DNA of 64,000 nt from assembly GCF_003182275.1 (NCBI RefSeq), contig NZ_QGTR01000001.1:720130-784129 (forward strand), read 5' to 3'. Each line of letters opens with the position of its first letter. Position 1 is the first letter of the stretch. Origin of the DNA: Hoeflea marina (GTDB lineage: Bacteria > Pseudomonadota > Alphaproteobacteria > Rhizobiales > Rhizobiaceae). Shown here one piece after another: positions 9,445 through 17,788 of the stretch. The translations under genes were made by a program, and so were the position numbers. The notes beneath the pieces were generated by a model that had not been told where the DNA came from, searched no databases, and saw only the letters and a list, made by a program, of their open reading frames with translations.

Positions 9445-9762
9445 TCAGCCCTTCCTGCCCAGAGCCGCAAGCCGCCAGGGCGCCCACCAGGCATAACGCG
9501 GCGCAAGGGTTTCGGGCACGTTGTCGATGCCATGCGTGCCGCCCGGCCCGCAGCGGCCGACCCGGAACAGCGCCATCCAGCCGCCGCGCCACAGCCCGTG
9601 CCGCGCGATGGCTTCGTAGCCATACTCGGAACAGGTCGGCAGATGCCGGCAGGAATTGCCGATGAAGCCGGAAAGCGTCAGCTGGTAAAGCCGCACGAGG
9701 CCGGTGCCCAACAACCGACCCGGCGTCTTCGGCCAGGGACCGGAATAGTTACGGCTGGTCAT
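9445..9762 (-). CDS. yidD: Membrane protein insertion efficiency factor
   Basis: A 105-residue protein starting MTSRNYSGPWP at 9762. The YidD signature is clear: LYQLTLSGFIGNSCRHLPTC, then SEYGYEAIARHG, then RCGPGGTHGIDNVP. YidD is a small membrane-associated protein that aids YidC-dependent insertion. In many bacteria it neighbours rnpA and yidC; here it sits between an Fe-S scaffold gene and thrS, an arrangement I associate with rhizobial genomes. An in-frame N-terminal extension to 9846 is unlikely because it overlaps the pseudogene. Confidence 0.92.
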   Translation of the reverse strand: MTSRNYSGPWPKTPGRLLGTGLVRLYQLTLSGFIGNSCRHLPTCSEYGYEAIARHGLWRGGWMALFRVGRCGPGGTHGIDNVPETLAPRYAWWAPWRLAALGRKG

Positions 9763-9775
9763 GGCAAAGCGTTCA

Positions 9776-9981
9776 TCACAAGCCGACGAGGTCGACCGAA
9801 AGCCGAAAGAGAGAAACCTTGGAAAATTCTCCCTCGGTCCGCACATCGACCTTCACGCCCATGAGCGCACCCAACTCGCGCGCGCTGTCGATCCGAATAT
9901 CCGGGGATTCTCGAGCGGATACCGCGCGATGATCGCCCGTGCGTCATCTCGATGTTGGACAAGCGCTTCCGACGGCCTCAT
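9776..9981 (-). pseudogene. Remnant of a MntA-like nucleotidyltransferase
   Basis: Reading leftward from ATG 9981, the first frame gives MRPSEALVQHRDDARAII, then ENPRIFGSTARA, which is the start of a minimal nucleotidyltransferase (DNA polymerase beta fold, GS motif), and ends at a stop at 9853. Another frame then continues ELGALMGVKVDVRTEG to a stop at 9776-9778, which matches the later strand of the same domain. The ~20 residues between, which should hold the catalytic DxD, are missing. I read this as an internal deletion plus frameshift of an antitoxin-type nucleotidyltransferase; no HEPN partner is seen. Confidence 0.6.
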
Positions 9982-9992
9982 CGCATTCCTCC

Positions 9993-10442
9993 TCAGGCGG
10001 CCGCCTCGGCGGCGCGGCGGGCGTCGATCTGGTCGAGGCAGTCGACCACGGCATCGAAGGTCAGCATGGTCGAGGCATGGCGCGCCTTGTAGTCGCGCAC
10101 TGGCTCGAGGAATTTCAGGTCGGCAAAGCGCCCCTCGGGCGCAGGCCCGTTTTCCTTCAGCATGGCGCGCATCTCCTCGCGCACCGCGCGCAGTTCGGCC
10201 GCCGTGGCGCCGATGATGTGACGCGCCATGATTGATGACGACGCCTGGCCCAGCGCGCAGGCTTTGACGTCGTGGGCGAAATCGGTGACAGTCTGTCCAT
10301 CCATTTTCAGCCAGACACGAACTTTTGATCCGCACAGCTTGGAATGCGCCGACGCGGTGGCATCGGCGTCCTCGAGCGTACCGATCCGTTGGATATTGCC
10401 GGCAAAATCGAGAATTCTGGCATTGTAGATATCATCAATCAT
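9993..10442 (-). CDS. Iron-sulfur cluster assembly scaffold protein (IscU/NifU N-terminal-like)
   Basis: A 149-residue protein starting MIDDIYNARI at 10442. Cysteines in SKLCGSKVRV, VKACALGQASSSI and VVDCLDQ match the three cluster-ligand positions of the NifU_N/IscU fold, with the usual glycine/aspartate around the first replaced. In rhizobia this homologue lies next to folE. It would hold a nascent Fe-S cluster; the usual HSC chaperone motif LPPVK is absent, which separates it from classical IscU. It is divergent from folE. Confidence 0.8.
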   Translation of the reverse strand: MIDDIYNARILDFAGNIQRIGTLEDADATASAHSKLCGSKVRVWLKMDGQTVTDFAHDVKACALGQASSSIMARHIIGATAAELRAVREEMRAMLKENGPAPEGRFADLKFLEPVRDYKARHASTMLTFDAVVDCLDQIDARRAAEAAA

Positions 10443-10709
10443 GCTGCTCGTCCGGTTGCTGGAATTCCTGCGACGTTGGATGGCGGTGGCGCATCTCGAC
10501 GTCCTCGTTCGAATGACTATATAATAACGAAATCGGGTTCGGCAAAATCTGTTTGGCCGGGTCCGATGGGAAACCGTGCCGGAGGGTGTCGAGCCCGAAA
10601 GCCCCGGAGCCCGCCAGAACCGGTGAACGAGGTCGTCTCGGAGGTCTTGTGCGTGTGGTCCGAACAACGCCATTGACGTATTGGGTGAAATTCCCGCAGG
10701 AGACAGACC

Positions 10710-11324
10710 ATGGACGCGATCATCAAGAATTTCCCCAGCGATGCCGTCGACACTCGGCCGACCCTGGCCGAGGCAGAGGAGGCCGTGCGCACGCTGCTGC
10801 GCTGGGCGGGAGACGATGTCAGCCGCGAGGGCCTGGCCGACACGCCCAAGCGCGTCGCCGCCTCCTACCGAGAGCTCTTCTCCGGATATGATCAGGACCC
10901 CGAGGAGGTGCTCGGCCGCACCTTCGAGGAGGTTGCGGGCTATGACGACATCGTGCTGGTCAAGGACATTCCGTTCTTCTCCCACTGCGAGCATCACATG
11001 GTGCCGATCATCGGCAAGGCGCACATCGCCTATCTGCCGGGCGGCAAGGTGCTGGGCTTGTCCAAGATCGCCCGCGTTGTCGAGATTTTCGGCCGCCGCC
11101 TGCAGACCCAGGAAGCCATGACCGCTCAGGTGGCCAGTGCCATCGACGGAACCCTGCAGCCCCGCGGCGTCGCCGTGATGATCGAGGCGGAGCATCTCTG
11201 CATGGCCATGCGCGGCATCCAGAAGCAGGGCTCGACGACCATCACCACCACCTTCACCGGCGCGTTCAAGTCCGATCCGCATGAGCAGGTGCGCTTCATG
11301 ACGCTGATCCGCGGGCGCGGCTGA
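10710..11324 (+). CDS. folE: GTP cyclohydrolase I (type IA)
   Basis: A 204-residue enzyme that converts GTP to 7,8-dihydroneopterin triphosphate, the first step of folate synthesis. Zinc ligands are visible as Cys93 and His96 in SHCEHHM and Cys164 in [19 protein letters not shown] and [15 protein letters not shown] are family blocks. The ATG has GGAGACAGACC upstream. It is followed by hisI after 31 bases, probably as one unit. The 267-base divergent region 10443-10709 contains an AT-rich TATAAT-like stretch near 10518-10527 that may serve a promoter. Confidence 0.97.
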   Translation: MDAIIKNFPSDAVDTRPTLAEAEEAVRTLLRWAGDDVSREGLADTPKRVAASYRELFSGYDQDPEEVLGRTFEEVAGYDDIVLVKDIPFFSHCEHHMVPIIGKAHIAYLPGGKVLGLSKIARVVEIFGRRLQTQEAMTAQVASAIDGTLQPRGVAVMIEAEHLCMAMRGIQKQGSTTITTTFTGAFKSDPHEQVRFMTLIRGRG

Positions 11325-11355
11325 ACGCCGACACCGGCCCATTGCTGCAGGACCC

Positions 11356-11811
11356 ATGACCGACACCTTCTCCGCACCGCCATCCGACAAGGCCCGCCTT
11401 GAGGAAGGATCCGAACTGACGCCGCGCTTCGATGCAGCGGGTCTCGTCACCGCCGTGGTCACCGATGCGGGCGACGGCGCAGTCCTGATGCTCGCCCACA
11501 TGAACGCGGAGGCCCTGCAACTGACCATCGAGACCGGCCTCGCCCACTACTGGAGCCGCTCGCGTGACCGGCTGTGGAAGAAGGGCGAGACCTCCGGCAA
11601 CATGCAAAGGGTCGAGGAAATCAGGCTCGACTGCGACCAGGACGCAGTGCTGCTGAAGGTTCGTGTCACCGGCCACGACGCCACCTGCCACACCGGCCGG
11701 CGATCCTGCTTCTACCGCCGGGTGGAAAAGACGGCGGGGGGCGGTGTGCATCTGGTTTCGGATGCGGAGCCGCCGAAATTCGATCCGGACCAGGTCTACG
11801 GAAAGAATTAG
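11356..11811 (+). CDS. hisI: Phosphoribosyl-AMP cyclohydrolase
   Basis: A 151-residue enzyme for step 3 of histidine biosynthesis, opening the purine ring of PR-AMP. Metal ligands are in place: Asp92, Cys93, Asp94 and Asp96 in LDCDQDA, then Cys111 (DATCHTG) and Cys118 (RSCFYR). The [18 protein letters not shown] block is diagnostic. It is monofunctional: no PR-ATP pyrophosphatase (HisE) domain follows. It is downstream of folE and separate from any his cluster in this window. Confidence 0.97.
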   Translation: MTDTFSAPPSDKARLEEGSELTPRFDAAGLVTAVVTDAGDGAVLMLAHMNAEALQLTIETGLAHYWSRSRDRLWKKGETSGNMQRVEEIRLDCDQDAVLLKVRVTGHDATCHTGRRSCFYRRVEKTAGGGVHLVSDAEPPKFDPDQVYGKN

Positions 11812-11915
11812 CTCGGGCGAATAAAATCCGTGCAACCTAATCGGCATTCAGGCTTTCTAAACCATATATTGGTTGAATGGCCCTTCGGGGGAGTGTTCAG
11901 CGAAAGGGAATGAAA

Positions 11916-12884
11916 ATGCTGAACTGGAGCACCAATCGAAATTCCGAGCCGGCCGATGCGGCGGAGATCGGCAGCGTTGTGCCTCCGCAGGCCTTCGACC
12001 TCAACAAGCCCACGCAGCCCAAGCCGCGCATCGCTCTCGCCCTCGGCGGCGGCGCGGCCCGCGGATGGGCCCATATCGGCGTGCTCAGAGCGCTCGATGA
12101 GGCCGGCGTCGAGATATCGATGATCGCCGGCACCTCCATCGGCGCCCTGGTCGGCGGATGCTACCTTGCCGGAAAACTCGACGAACTCGAAGAGTTCGCC
12201 CGCAGCCTGACCATGCGCCGCATCGCCGGCCTGCTCGATTTCGCCATCGGCAGCGGCGGCCTGTTCGGCGGCATGCGCCTCAACAACCGGATGCGCGAGC
12301 ATCTCGTCGGCATCAACATCGAGGACATGAGCCGGCCCTTTGTCGCCGTGGCGACGGAGATCAACACCGGCCATGAAGTCTGGATCCACTCCGGTTCGCT
12401 GATGACCGGCATCCGCGCATCCTATGCGCTGCCCGGCATTTTCGAGCCGGTCCGCTGCAACGGGCGCACGCTGATGGACGGCGCCCTGGTCAATCCCGTG
12501 CCGGTATCTGTCTGTCGCGCCTACGAGCAGCCGCTCGTCGTGGCGGTCAATCTGCATTATGACCTCTACGGCCGTTCCGCGGTGGTCAAGCACACAGCCA
12601 GCGAGCAGGCGGTCGAAATGCCGAGCGCGGATCGTCGCATGCAGCCGCGCGAAAGCCGCATCGGCATGACCACCGTGATGGTGCAGGCGTTCAACATCAT
12701 CCAGGACCGCATTTCGCGCGCCCGCCTGGCGGGCGATCCGCCGGACCTGTCGCTGCAGCCGAAACTCGGCGACATCGGCCTGTCGGAGTTTCATCGCGCC
12801 GGCGAAGCCATCGATCGCGGCTACCAGGAGGCCAAGGCAAAGCTGGTCGAGATCAAGCGCATGCAGGTGGTTCTGTCGGCCTGA
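11916..12884 (+). CDS. Patatin-like phospholipase family protein
   Basis: A 322-residue patatin/NTE-type serine hydrolase. The oxyanion motif GGGAARGWAHIGVL lies at residues 44-57, the nucleophile Ser74 in GTSIG and the catalytic Asp188 in DGA. Start choice: ATG 11916 has AAGGGA six bases upstream; ATG 11910 sits too close to it. A short perfect inverted repeat AACCATATATTGGTT just upstream overlaps the likely -10 area. The substrate is probably a phospholipid or lysophospholipid. Confidence 0.9.
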   Translation: MLNWSTNRNSEPADAAEIGSVVPPQAFDLNKPTQPKPRIALALGGGAARGWAHIGVLRALDEAGVEISMIAGTSIGALVGGCYLAGKLDELEEFARSLTMRRIAGLLDFAIGSGGLFGGMRLNNRMREHLVGINIEDMSRPFVAVATEINTGHEVWIHSGSLMTGIRASYALPGIFEPVRCNGRTLMDGALVNPVPVSVCRAYEQPLVVAVNLHYDLYGRSAVVKHTASEQAVEMPSADRRMQPRESRIGMTTVMVQAFNIIQDRISRARLAGDPPDLSLQPKLGDIGLSEFHRAGEAIDRGYQEAKAKLVEIKRMQVVLSA

Positions 12885-12953
12885 AGCGGGAAGAAGCAGG
12901 CGGTGTCAACCACTGCACCCTCCGCGCGATCGTGCCCAAGCTGCCCGGCTGCG

Positions 12954-13382
12954 TCAGCCGGCGATATAGGCCTTGATGTCGGCAGCCTCGCGCTCCACGT
13001 CCTCAATGCGCCGGCGCACCACGTCTCCGATGGATATAACGCCGACGAGTTTTCCGTCCTCTTCCACGGGCAAGTGCCGGAACCGGCCGTTGGTCATCAA
13101 TTCCATGACCTGGTTGATGGTGTGGTCCTGGGTGCAGGTGATCACCTTGGCGGTCATGATGGAGGAGATTGGTTTGTCGAGCGCCCCGCCGCCGTCGCGG
13201 GCCACGGCCCTGACGATGTCGCGTTCCGAAAGAATCCCGCCGATTTTCCCGCCGGTGCCGGTGACGATAACTGCGCCGATCTTGTATTCGGCCAGCAGGC
13301 GGGCGGCCTCCATGGTGCTCATCGTCGGCTTGACGGTGACAACGTCGCGGCCCTTCTCATCGAGAATCTGCTTGATGCTCAT
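12954..13382 (-). CDS. CBS-domain pair protein
   Basis: A 142-residue protein made only of two CBS motifs (roughly residues 8-65 and 75-132), including GGILSERDIVRAV and LVGVISIGDVVRRRI. Such stand-alone pairs bind adenine nucleotides such as AMP or ATP and act as energy-state sensors on unknown partners. The arrangement is convergent with the patatin gene and co-directional with the downstream-lying rhomboid gene. Confidence 0.92.
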   Translation of the reverse strand: MSIKQILDEKGRDVVTVKPTMSTMEAARLLAEYKIGAVIVTGTGGKIGGILSERDIVRAVARDGGGALDKPISSIMTAKVITCTQDHTINQVMELMTNGRFRHLPVEEDGKLVGVISIGDVVRRRIEDVEREAADIKAYIAG

Positions 13383-13505
13383 GCCATCCTCCTCCCGCAG
13401 GAACCAACCCCTCGCCGCAATATTGACGATTGCGACGGGAAGTCATGGTGCGCCCGAGCCTGCGGCTTGGCAACCCCATAGATCCGGCGAATGTGAGGGT
13501 GTCAT

Positions 13506-14228
13506 TCAGCGGCGGCGGATGGGATCGAAAAGCGAGAACGTCAGGAATCCGAACAGAAATCCGCCGACATGAGCTTCCCAGGCGATGGCCGCATCTGTTG
13601 CGCCGAGTGAGAAGCCGCCGGCGGCAAGCAGGTTGATGCCGAACCAGACCGCCAGGAAGGCGATCACCGTGCGGTTGGTCAGCGCTTCCAGGATCGACAG
13701 CCGCCGACTCAGATGTGCATGCTGCCGGCTGAAGCCGCCGCCTGAAAACGCGAAGCGCGCGGCTGCCGCCATCAGCGCCGAGACCACGCCGGAGGCGCCG
13801 ACCATGACGCTGCTGTCGGCCCAGTGCATGGCAAGAAACAGCATTGCAGAGGCAATCGCCGCCAGCACCCAAAACATCACAAACCGGCCCACACCGATGC
13901 GTCGCGCCACAAGCCCCCCGAAAGCCGCCAGCCAGAACGAGTTCAGGCCGAAATGGGCCCAGCCGCCGTGCAGCAGCGAATAGCTGACCGGAGTCCAGAA
14001 CCAAGGCCCGTCCCCGCCAACAGCATCGAACGCATAACGTGCGGGAATGAAGGCGAACTCGATGATCATCCAGCGTTGCGCGTCGGCATCGAACACATGG
14101 GACATGGCAACCTGAATCAGCCCCATCAGCGCGATCATGGCCAGCACGACGCCAGGAATATTGAACATCGGCTCTCTCGGGCGGTCTCTGCGTGTCTCGC
14201 TGGGCACGGGCTGCGGCTGGTCACTCAT
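13506..14228 (-). CDS. Rhomboid family intramembrane serine protease
   Basis: A 240-residue polytopic protein with ~6 membrane segments. The catalytic dyad is visible as Ser146 in the GASG motif and His220 in WEAHVGGFLFG; the L1-loop/TM2 motif SLLHGGWAHFGLN is also present. It cleaves single-pass membrane substrates within the bilayer. Substrates unknown. The C-terminus is DPIRRR, with no extra domain. Confidence 0.93.
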   Translation of the reverse strand: MSDQPQPVPSETRRDRPREPMFNIPGVVLAMIALMGLIQVAMSHVFDADAQRWMIIEFAFIPARYAFDAVGGDGPWFWTPVSYSLLHGGWAHFGLNSFWLAAFGGLVARRIGVGRFVMFWVLAAIASAMLFLAMHWADSSVMVGASGVVSALMAAAARFAFSGGGFSRQHAHLSRRLSILEALTNRTVIAFLAVWFGINLLAAGGFSLGATDAAIAWEAHVGGFLFGFLTFSLFDPIRRR

Positions 14229-14333
14229 TGGCGGATCCTCGTCATGGCACCAACCCGACTGCGGGTGGTCGGGGCGGCGCTTCGGGCCTGGCGCAGGCCA
14301 TACATTGCGGGTGGCGCCGAGGCCAGTGGAAAG

Positions 14334-14365
14334 AAAAAAAGGCCGCCCACAAGAGTGAACGGCCT
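14334..14365 (-). terminator. Rho-independent terminator, leftward
   Basis: On the minus strand AGGCCG pairs with CGGCCT, with inner CAC/GTG pairs extending the stem, followed directly by seven T residues (A-run 14334-14340 on the plus strand). No leftward protein gene precedes it, since the next gene on the right is rightward, so it appears to end a non-coding or orphan leftward transcript. Confidence 0.65.
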
Positions 14366-14440
14366 GGTCGAGTGCGTCTTCCCCTCGTCCAAATTTTCAA
14401 GTGCTGAAAGGCAAAGCCCTCCGTGAAGCAGTGAGGTCAA
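14334..14440 (-). ncRNA. Candidate small RNA upstream of the rhomboid gene
   Basis: The 331-base gap 14229-14559 has no credible protein gene, yet contains a good leftward intrinsic terminator. A GTTGACC-like -35 element near 14440 on the minus strand could start an RNA of roughly 70-110 nt that would end at the T-run. Rhizobia carry small trans-encoded RNAs of this size, such as the alpha-r8 (MmgR/suhB) family, but I cannot confirm membership by eye. The exact 5' end is unknown. Confidence 0.35.
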
Positions 14441-14559
14441 CGTGCCACGGTCCCAGTCGGGGGGCAATTGCTACCATCGGTTAACCTTAACGCCGCCGTG
14501 GTGGCACGGTTTTCGCTAGGTAGCGGTGAACGCCGCTTTTTCGGCCGATCTGTCCCGTC

Positions 14560-15216
14560 ATGGCACGGAACCGGAGCATGGAGTCGCCTGTGAGACACAC
14601 CAACAGCCTGTCCCTGTTTACCTATTGGAACGCAAAACGCGGCAAACGACCGGCGCCGGCCCGCTCCGACATCGAGCCGTCCGATATCAGGACACTGCTG
14701 CCGCATGTGTTCATCTGCGAGATTGCAGCCAGCGACCGACTGACCTTCCGCCTTGCGGGCACGGCGATCTGCCTGCTCAAGGGCAAGGAGCTCAAGGCCA
14801 GCCATTTCTCCGAATTGTGGTTTCGCGACGGCCAGCGCAACATGGAGCGAACCGCGCGGGCGGTAGTCGATGACGCGAAGCCGGCGGTGCTGTCGGTGGA
14901 TGCCCTCTCCTGTGGCGGACGAATGCTCGCAGCCGAATTGCTGCTGTTGCCCGTGAGCGGCCCGAGCGGCGGCAATGACCGGCTGATCGGTTCCCTCTCG
15001 GTCATCGAGTCGCCCTACTGGATCGGTCATGATCCGGTCGCGGGCTTTTCCACGACCGGCATTCGCTTCCTCGATCCGGAGCGCGAATCCGTCTTTCTGT
15101 CCAACCGGCCGGAAGTGCCGTTGCCGCCGGCAGTGCGGCAGAACCCGTCCGAACCTCTGTTCGGGCGCCGCAAGGGCGCCCATCTGTTCGTGGTCGAGGG
15201 CGGCAGGAGTGATTGA
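14560..15216 (+). CDS. PAS domain-containing protein (DUF1457/PAS_5 type)
   Basis: A 218-residue protein of the rhizobial PAS_5 type. The core runs through FTYWNAKRGKRPAP, a DIEPSDIRTLLPHVFICE segment and FRLAGTAICLLKGKEL. No kinase or cyclase output is attached. Such stand-alone PAS proteins are commonly found next to a PilZ gene, as here (88 bases before it). The ligand is unknown. A small hairpin with T-tract (14522-14541) lies in the leader, just before the ATG. Confidence 0.8.
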   Translation: MARNRSMESPVRHTNSLSLFTYWNAKRGKRPAPARSDIEPSDIRTLLPHVFICEIAASDRLTFRLAGTAICLLKGKELKASHFSELWFRDGQRNMERTARAVVDDAKPAVLSVDALSCGGRMLAAELLLLPVSGPSGGNDRLIGSLSVIESPYWIGHDPVAGFSTTGIRFLDPERESVFLSNRPEVPLPPAVRQNPSEPLFGRRKGAHLFVVEGGRSD

Positions 15217-15304
15217 GGGCGACTGCGACTGATTTGAATACGGCTTGTTAACGTTCAGACCGGTAAACTGAAAGCACAGCCGCCAATACGTTGACAGGTT
15301 CCCA

Positions 15305-15913
15305 ATGCTGAACAATCAAGCCACATCGCACACTGGCGCGCCGGGCACCTCGCCTGACAGATACAGCAGTGTCACGATTTCCCTTCAGGGAAGGCTTATG
15401 CGCGCCGACCACAGCGAGCATGATTGCATCGTCGAATCCATGTCTCCCGGCGATGCGCTCATCAGTTGCGCCAGCCGCGCCGAAGAAGGCGAGCGGATTG
15501 TCGCCTATCTCGATCACATCGGACGTATTGAAGGCAAGGTCACCTCCGCCACCGCGCGCAGCTTCACGATCGCCCTCAATGCCACCGAACGCAAGCGCGA
15601 CAAGCTCGCGGCACAGCTCACATGGCTGGCCAACAAGCACGAACTCGGGCTGCCCGAGGACCGCCGCCACGATCGCACGGCGCCCGACAGCCCGATGTCA
15701 GAGATCCTTCTCGATGATGGCCGCCGCTACCCGTGCCGCATCATCGATCTGTCCATGTCCGGCGCGGCCATCGAAATCGATGTCCGTCCAGCCTTCGGCA
15801 CCATGGTTGTCCTCGGAAACATGCGCGGCAGGGTCGTCCGCCATTTTCAGGAGGGCATTGCCATGGAGTTCATGAGCGTACAGCCGACCGACCGCGTCCA
15901 GCAGATGGTGTGA
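15305..15913 (+). CDS. PilZ domain protein, predicted c-di-GMP receptor
   Basis: A 202-residue protein with two PilZ-like beta-barrels. The C-terminal one carries the c-di-GMP binding pair: RRHDR (RxxxR, about residues 120-124) and DLSMSG (D/NxSxxG). The N-terminal one (residues 20-95) lacks the arginine motif and is probably structural. Proteins of this kind link c-di-GMP to motility or surface polysaccharides. It pairs with the upstream PAS gene and ends at a clear terminator. Confidence 0.88.
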   Translation: MLNNQATSHTGAPGTSPDRYSSVTISLQGRLMRADHSEHDCIVESMSPGDALISCASRAEEGERIVAYLDHIGRIEGKVTSATARSFTIALNATERKRDKLAAQLTWLANKHELGLPEDRRHDRTAPDSPMSEILLDDGRRYPCRIIDLSMSGAAIEIDVRPAFGTMVVLGNMRGRVVRHFQEGIAMEFMSVQPTDRVQQMV

Positions 15914-15954
15914 TCGGGCCAACTCCGACAAGCCATTCCTTCCACCCCCACCCA

Positions 15955-15978
15955 ACCGGCCTTAGAGGCCGGTTTTTT
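15955..15978 (+). terminator. Rho-independent terminator after the PilZ gene
   Basis: The stem ACCGGCC / GGCCGGT has a five-base loop TTAGA and is followed by a T-tract. It lies 42 bases after the PilZ stop, closing the PAS-PilZ unit. The rest of the 409-base gap up to 16322 is non-coding and turns AT-rich from about 16185, where two inverted repeats sit before the BTLCP gene. Confidence 0.88.
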
Positions 15979-16152
15979 ATTGCCCGCCCGCCTGTCTTCG
16001 CGCATGGTTTCCAACCTGTTTACGTATCTGGCGACTGCCCCATCCCCGCACATGGCGGGTAATCCTGCCGCAACTGGCAGAAGAGGCGAATCCCGGGCTC
16101 CAAAGCAGTCCGCGCTGCGGCCAAACCCTGCAGTTCCGGGCGCCGCGCCCGG

Positions 16153-16170
16153 CATGGTTTCCAAACCATG
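16153..16170. promoter_or_regulatory. Inverted repeat CATGGTTT-CC-AAACCATG
   Basis: A perfect 8-base inverted repeat with a two-base centre lies 150 bases upstream of the BTLCP gene. A related sequence sharing CATGGTTTCCAA occurs at 16003-16014, but its right half is degenerate. Two spaced copies suggest an operator for a dimeric regulator; no regulator gene is adjacent. Confidence 0.45.
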
Positions 16171-16245
16171 ACCGGACACTCTGCAATTTTATACTTATTC
16201 TATACAAATACAAATCGAATATAGTACGAATACGCCGAAACATTG

Positions 16246-16273
16246 GCGCAAATGTGACTGTATATATTTGCGC
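16246..16273. promoter_or_regulatory. Inverted repeat GCGCAAAT-N12-ATTTGCGC
   Basis: Perfect 8-base arms are separated by 12 AT-rich bases, ending ~50 bases before the BTLCP start codon in an AT-rich promoter region. Position and form fit an operator or an upstream activator site. It could instead form an mRNA leader hairpin. Confidence 0.45.
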
Positions 16274-16322
16274 GATCTAAAATTGATGCTGTCATGTTCT
16301 TCCCATAACGGGGAAGCAAGAC

Positions 16323-16931
16323 ATGAAAAAAACAAATTCAATACTGGGGACAACGGCAGCAACACTGGGACTGCTCATCACTCTCTCGACCGGCGCCCAG
16401 GCATCCGCCAACAATCTCATTGCGGTCGGCAAGACGAATCCGCCGATCGGCCATTTCGAGTTCTGCAGGTCCTATCCGGGCGAATGCCGTGCTCTCGGAC
16501 CCGACAGGGGGCCGATGAAACTGACGCGCCAGGCATGGGCCGATCTGTTGGCGGTCAACACCCAGGTCAATCAGGCCATCCGCCCGGACACCGACATGGA
16601 CATCTACGGTGTCGAGGAACTCTGGACCTATCCCCGGTCAGTGGGAGACTGCGAAGATTACGTGCTGCTCAAGCGCCAGATCTTGCAGCAGAAGGGCTTT
16701 GATCCCGCCAACCTGCTGATCACCGTCGTCCTGCAGCAGTCGGGCGAAGGTCACGCCGTGCTGACCGTGCGCACGGATTACGGCGACTATGTTCTCGACA
16801 ACATGCGGGGCGACGTGCGGCTGTGGGCGGACACCGGCTACACCTTCATCAAGCGTCAGTCGTCGGAGAACTCGGCGCAATGGACCAAACTCGGCGCCGG
16901 CAGCGCCACGGCGGTCGGTACCGTCAAGTAG
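16323..16931 (+). CDS. Secreted transglutaminase-like cysteine peptidase (BTLCP)
   Basis: A 202-residue exported protein. A signal peptide (KKTNSILGTT to GAQAS) is followed by a transglutaminase-like fold with Cys110 in GDCEDY, His144 in GHAVLTV and Asp159 in VLDN forming the expected catalytic triad. The BTLCP family includes the LapG periplasmic protease, but this protein is the shorter rhizobial form and no LapD or large adhesin gene is adjacent. The position near a PilZ gene is suggestive of c-di-GMP-linked surface biology but unproven. Confidence 0.85.
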   Translation: MKKTNSILGTTAATLGLLITLSTGAQASANNLIAVGKTNPPIGHFEFCRSYPGECRALGPDRGPMKLTRQAWADLLAVNTQVNQAIRPDTDMDIYGVEELWTYPRSVGDCEDYVLLKRQILQQKGFDPANLLITVVLQQSGEGHAVLTVRTDYGDYVLDNMRGDVRLWADTGYTFIKRQSSENSAQWTKLGAGSATAVGTVK

Positions 16932-17096
16932 ACACCGGATTCCCCCGCGGAGGATGGCGCGACGGGCGCCTGCCGCGGCGGACAGCAACAGGTCAGGCAA
17001 CACGTCCCCGTTGCCGCCTGGACCACCACGGGGTTTCGGCCGACGTGGTGGATTGGCCCTGGTCAAGCCCCGACTTCCCCGTCCAGACCAGGCCCG

Positions 17097-17127
17097 GAGC
17101 CGATCTTCAGTCCCCGAAGATCGGCTC
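17097..17127. repeat. Perfect 12-base inverted repeat between convergent genes
   Basis: GAGCCGATCTTC and its complement GAAGATCGGCTC flank a seven-base loop. It sits in the 275-base gap between the convergent BTLCP and gamma carbonic anhydrase genes. There is no T-tract on either strand, so it could be a weak bidirectional terminator or a REP-like element. Confidence 0.55.
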
Positions 17128-17206
17128 CACCCCTTTGGCGGCCATGCGCCCCGCTGCCTCCCGCGCGACAGCTGCGATGCTTGGGCGATTGCGTGATTCG
17201 CTGCGG

Positions 17207-17734
17207 TCAGTCGAGCTTTTCAAACCCGGCTGCAAACCGTCTCGCATTGGCGACATAGTGGCTGGCCGACAGCTTCAGCCCGTCCGCCGCAGCGGCGTCG
17301 AGTTCCCGCACCACCTTGCCCGGCGAGCCCATCACCAGTGAATTGTCCGGGATCTGCTTGCCCTCGGTGATCAGCGCGCCGGCGCCAATCAGGCAGTTCC
17401 TGCCGATGACGGCGCCGTTGAGGACGATGGCGCCCATGCCGATGAGACTGTTGTCGCCGATGGTGCAGCCATGCAGGATCGCATTGTGGCCGATGGTGCA
17501 GCCGGAGCCGATCGTCAGCGGAAACCCCATGTCGGTATGCAGCACCGAGTTTTCCTGGATATTGGAGCCGGCGCCGACCCTGATCGGTTCGTTGTCGCCG
17601 CGCAGCACGGCACCGAACCAGACGCTCGATTCGGCCTCCAGCACCACCTGCCCTATCACCCGGGCCGAATCGGCGACCCAGTAAAACCCATCGGGGAGAA
17701 CCGGACTGTGCCGGTCGAGACGATACAATGCCAT
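17207..17734 (-). CDS. Gamma carbonic anhydrase family protein
   Basis: A 175-residue left-handed beta-helix hexapeptide-repeat protein. Three zinc-binding histidines are in the expected places: His66 (SVLHTD), His83 (IGHNAI) and His88 (LHGCTIG). [14 protein letters not shown] and NIQENSVLH are hallmark blocks of the YrdA/PaaY-like branch. Predicted to bind a divalent metal; carbonic anhydrase activity is plausible but not certain for this branch. Confidence 0.92.
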   Translation of the reverse strand: MALYRLDRHSPVLPDGFYWVADSARVIGQVVLEAESSVWFGAVLRGDNEPIRVGAGSNIQENSVLHTDMGFPLTIGSGCTIGHNAILHGCTIGDNSLIGMGAIVLNGAVIGRNCLIGAGALITEGKQIPDNSLVMGSPGKVVRELDAAAADGLKLSASHYVANARRFAAGFEKLD

Positions 17735-17788
17735 GGTCAGACTTCCCGCTCTCGCGCGCGCCGGACCCTCCGGCGGCAGGCCCGTGTT

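Noticed and set aside
14522-14541. Hairpin plus T-tract just before the PAS gene start
   Set aside because: The stem is only five pairs, so attenuation of the PAS gene is not convincing; it is mentioned only in the gene entry.
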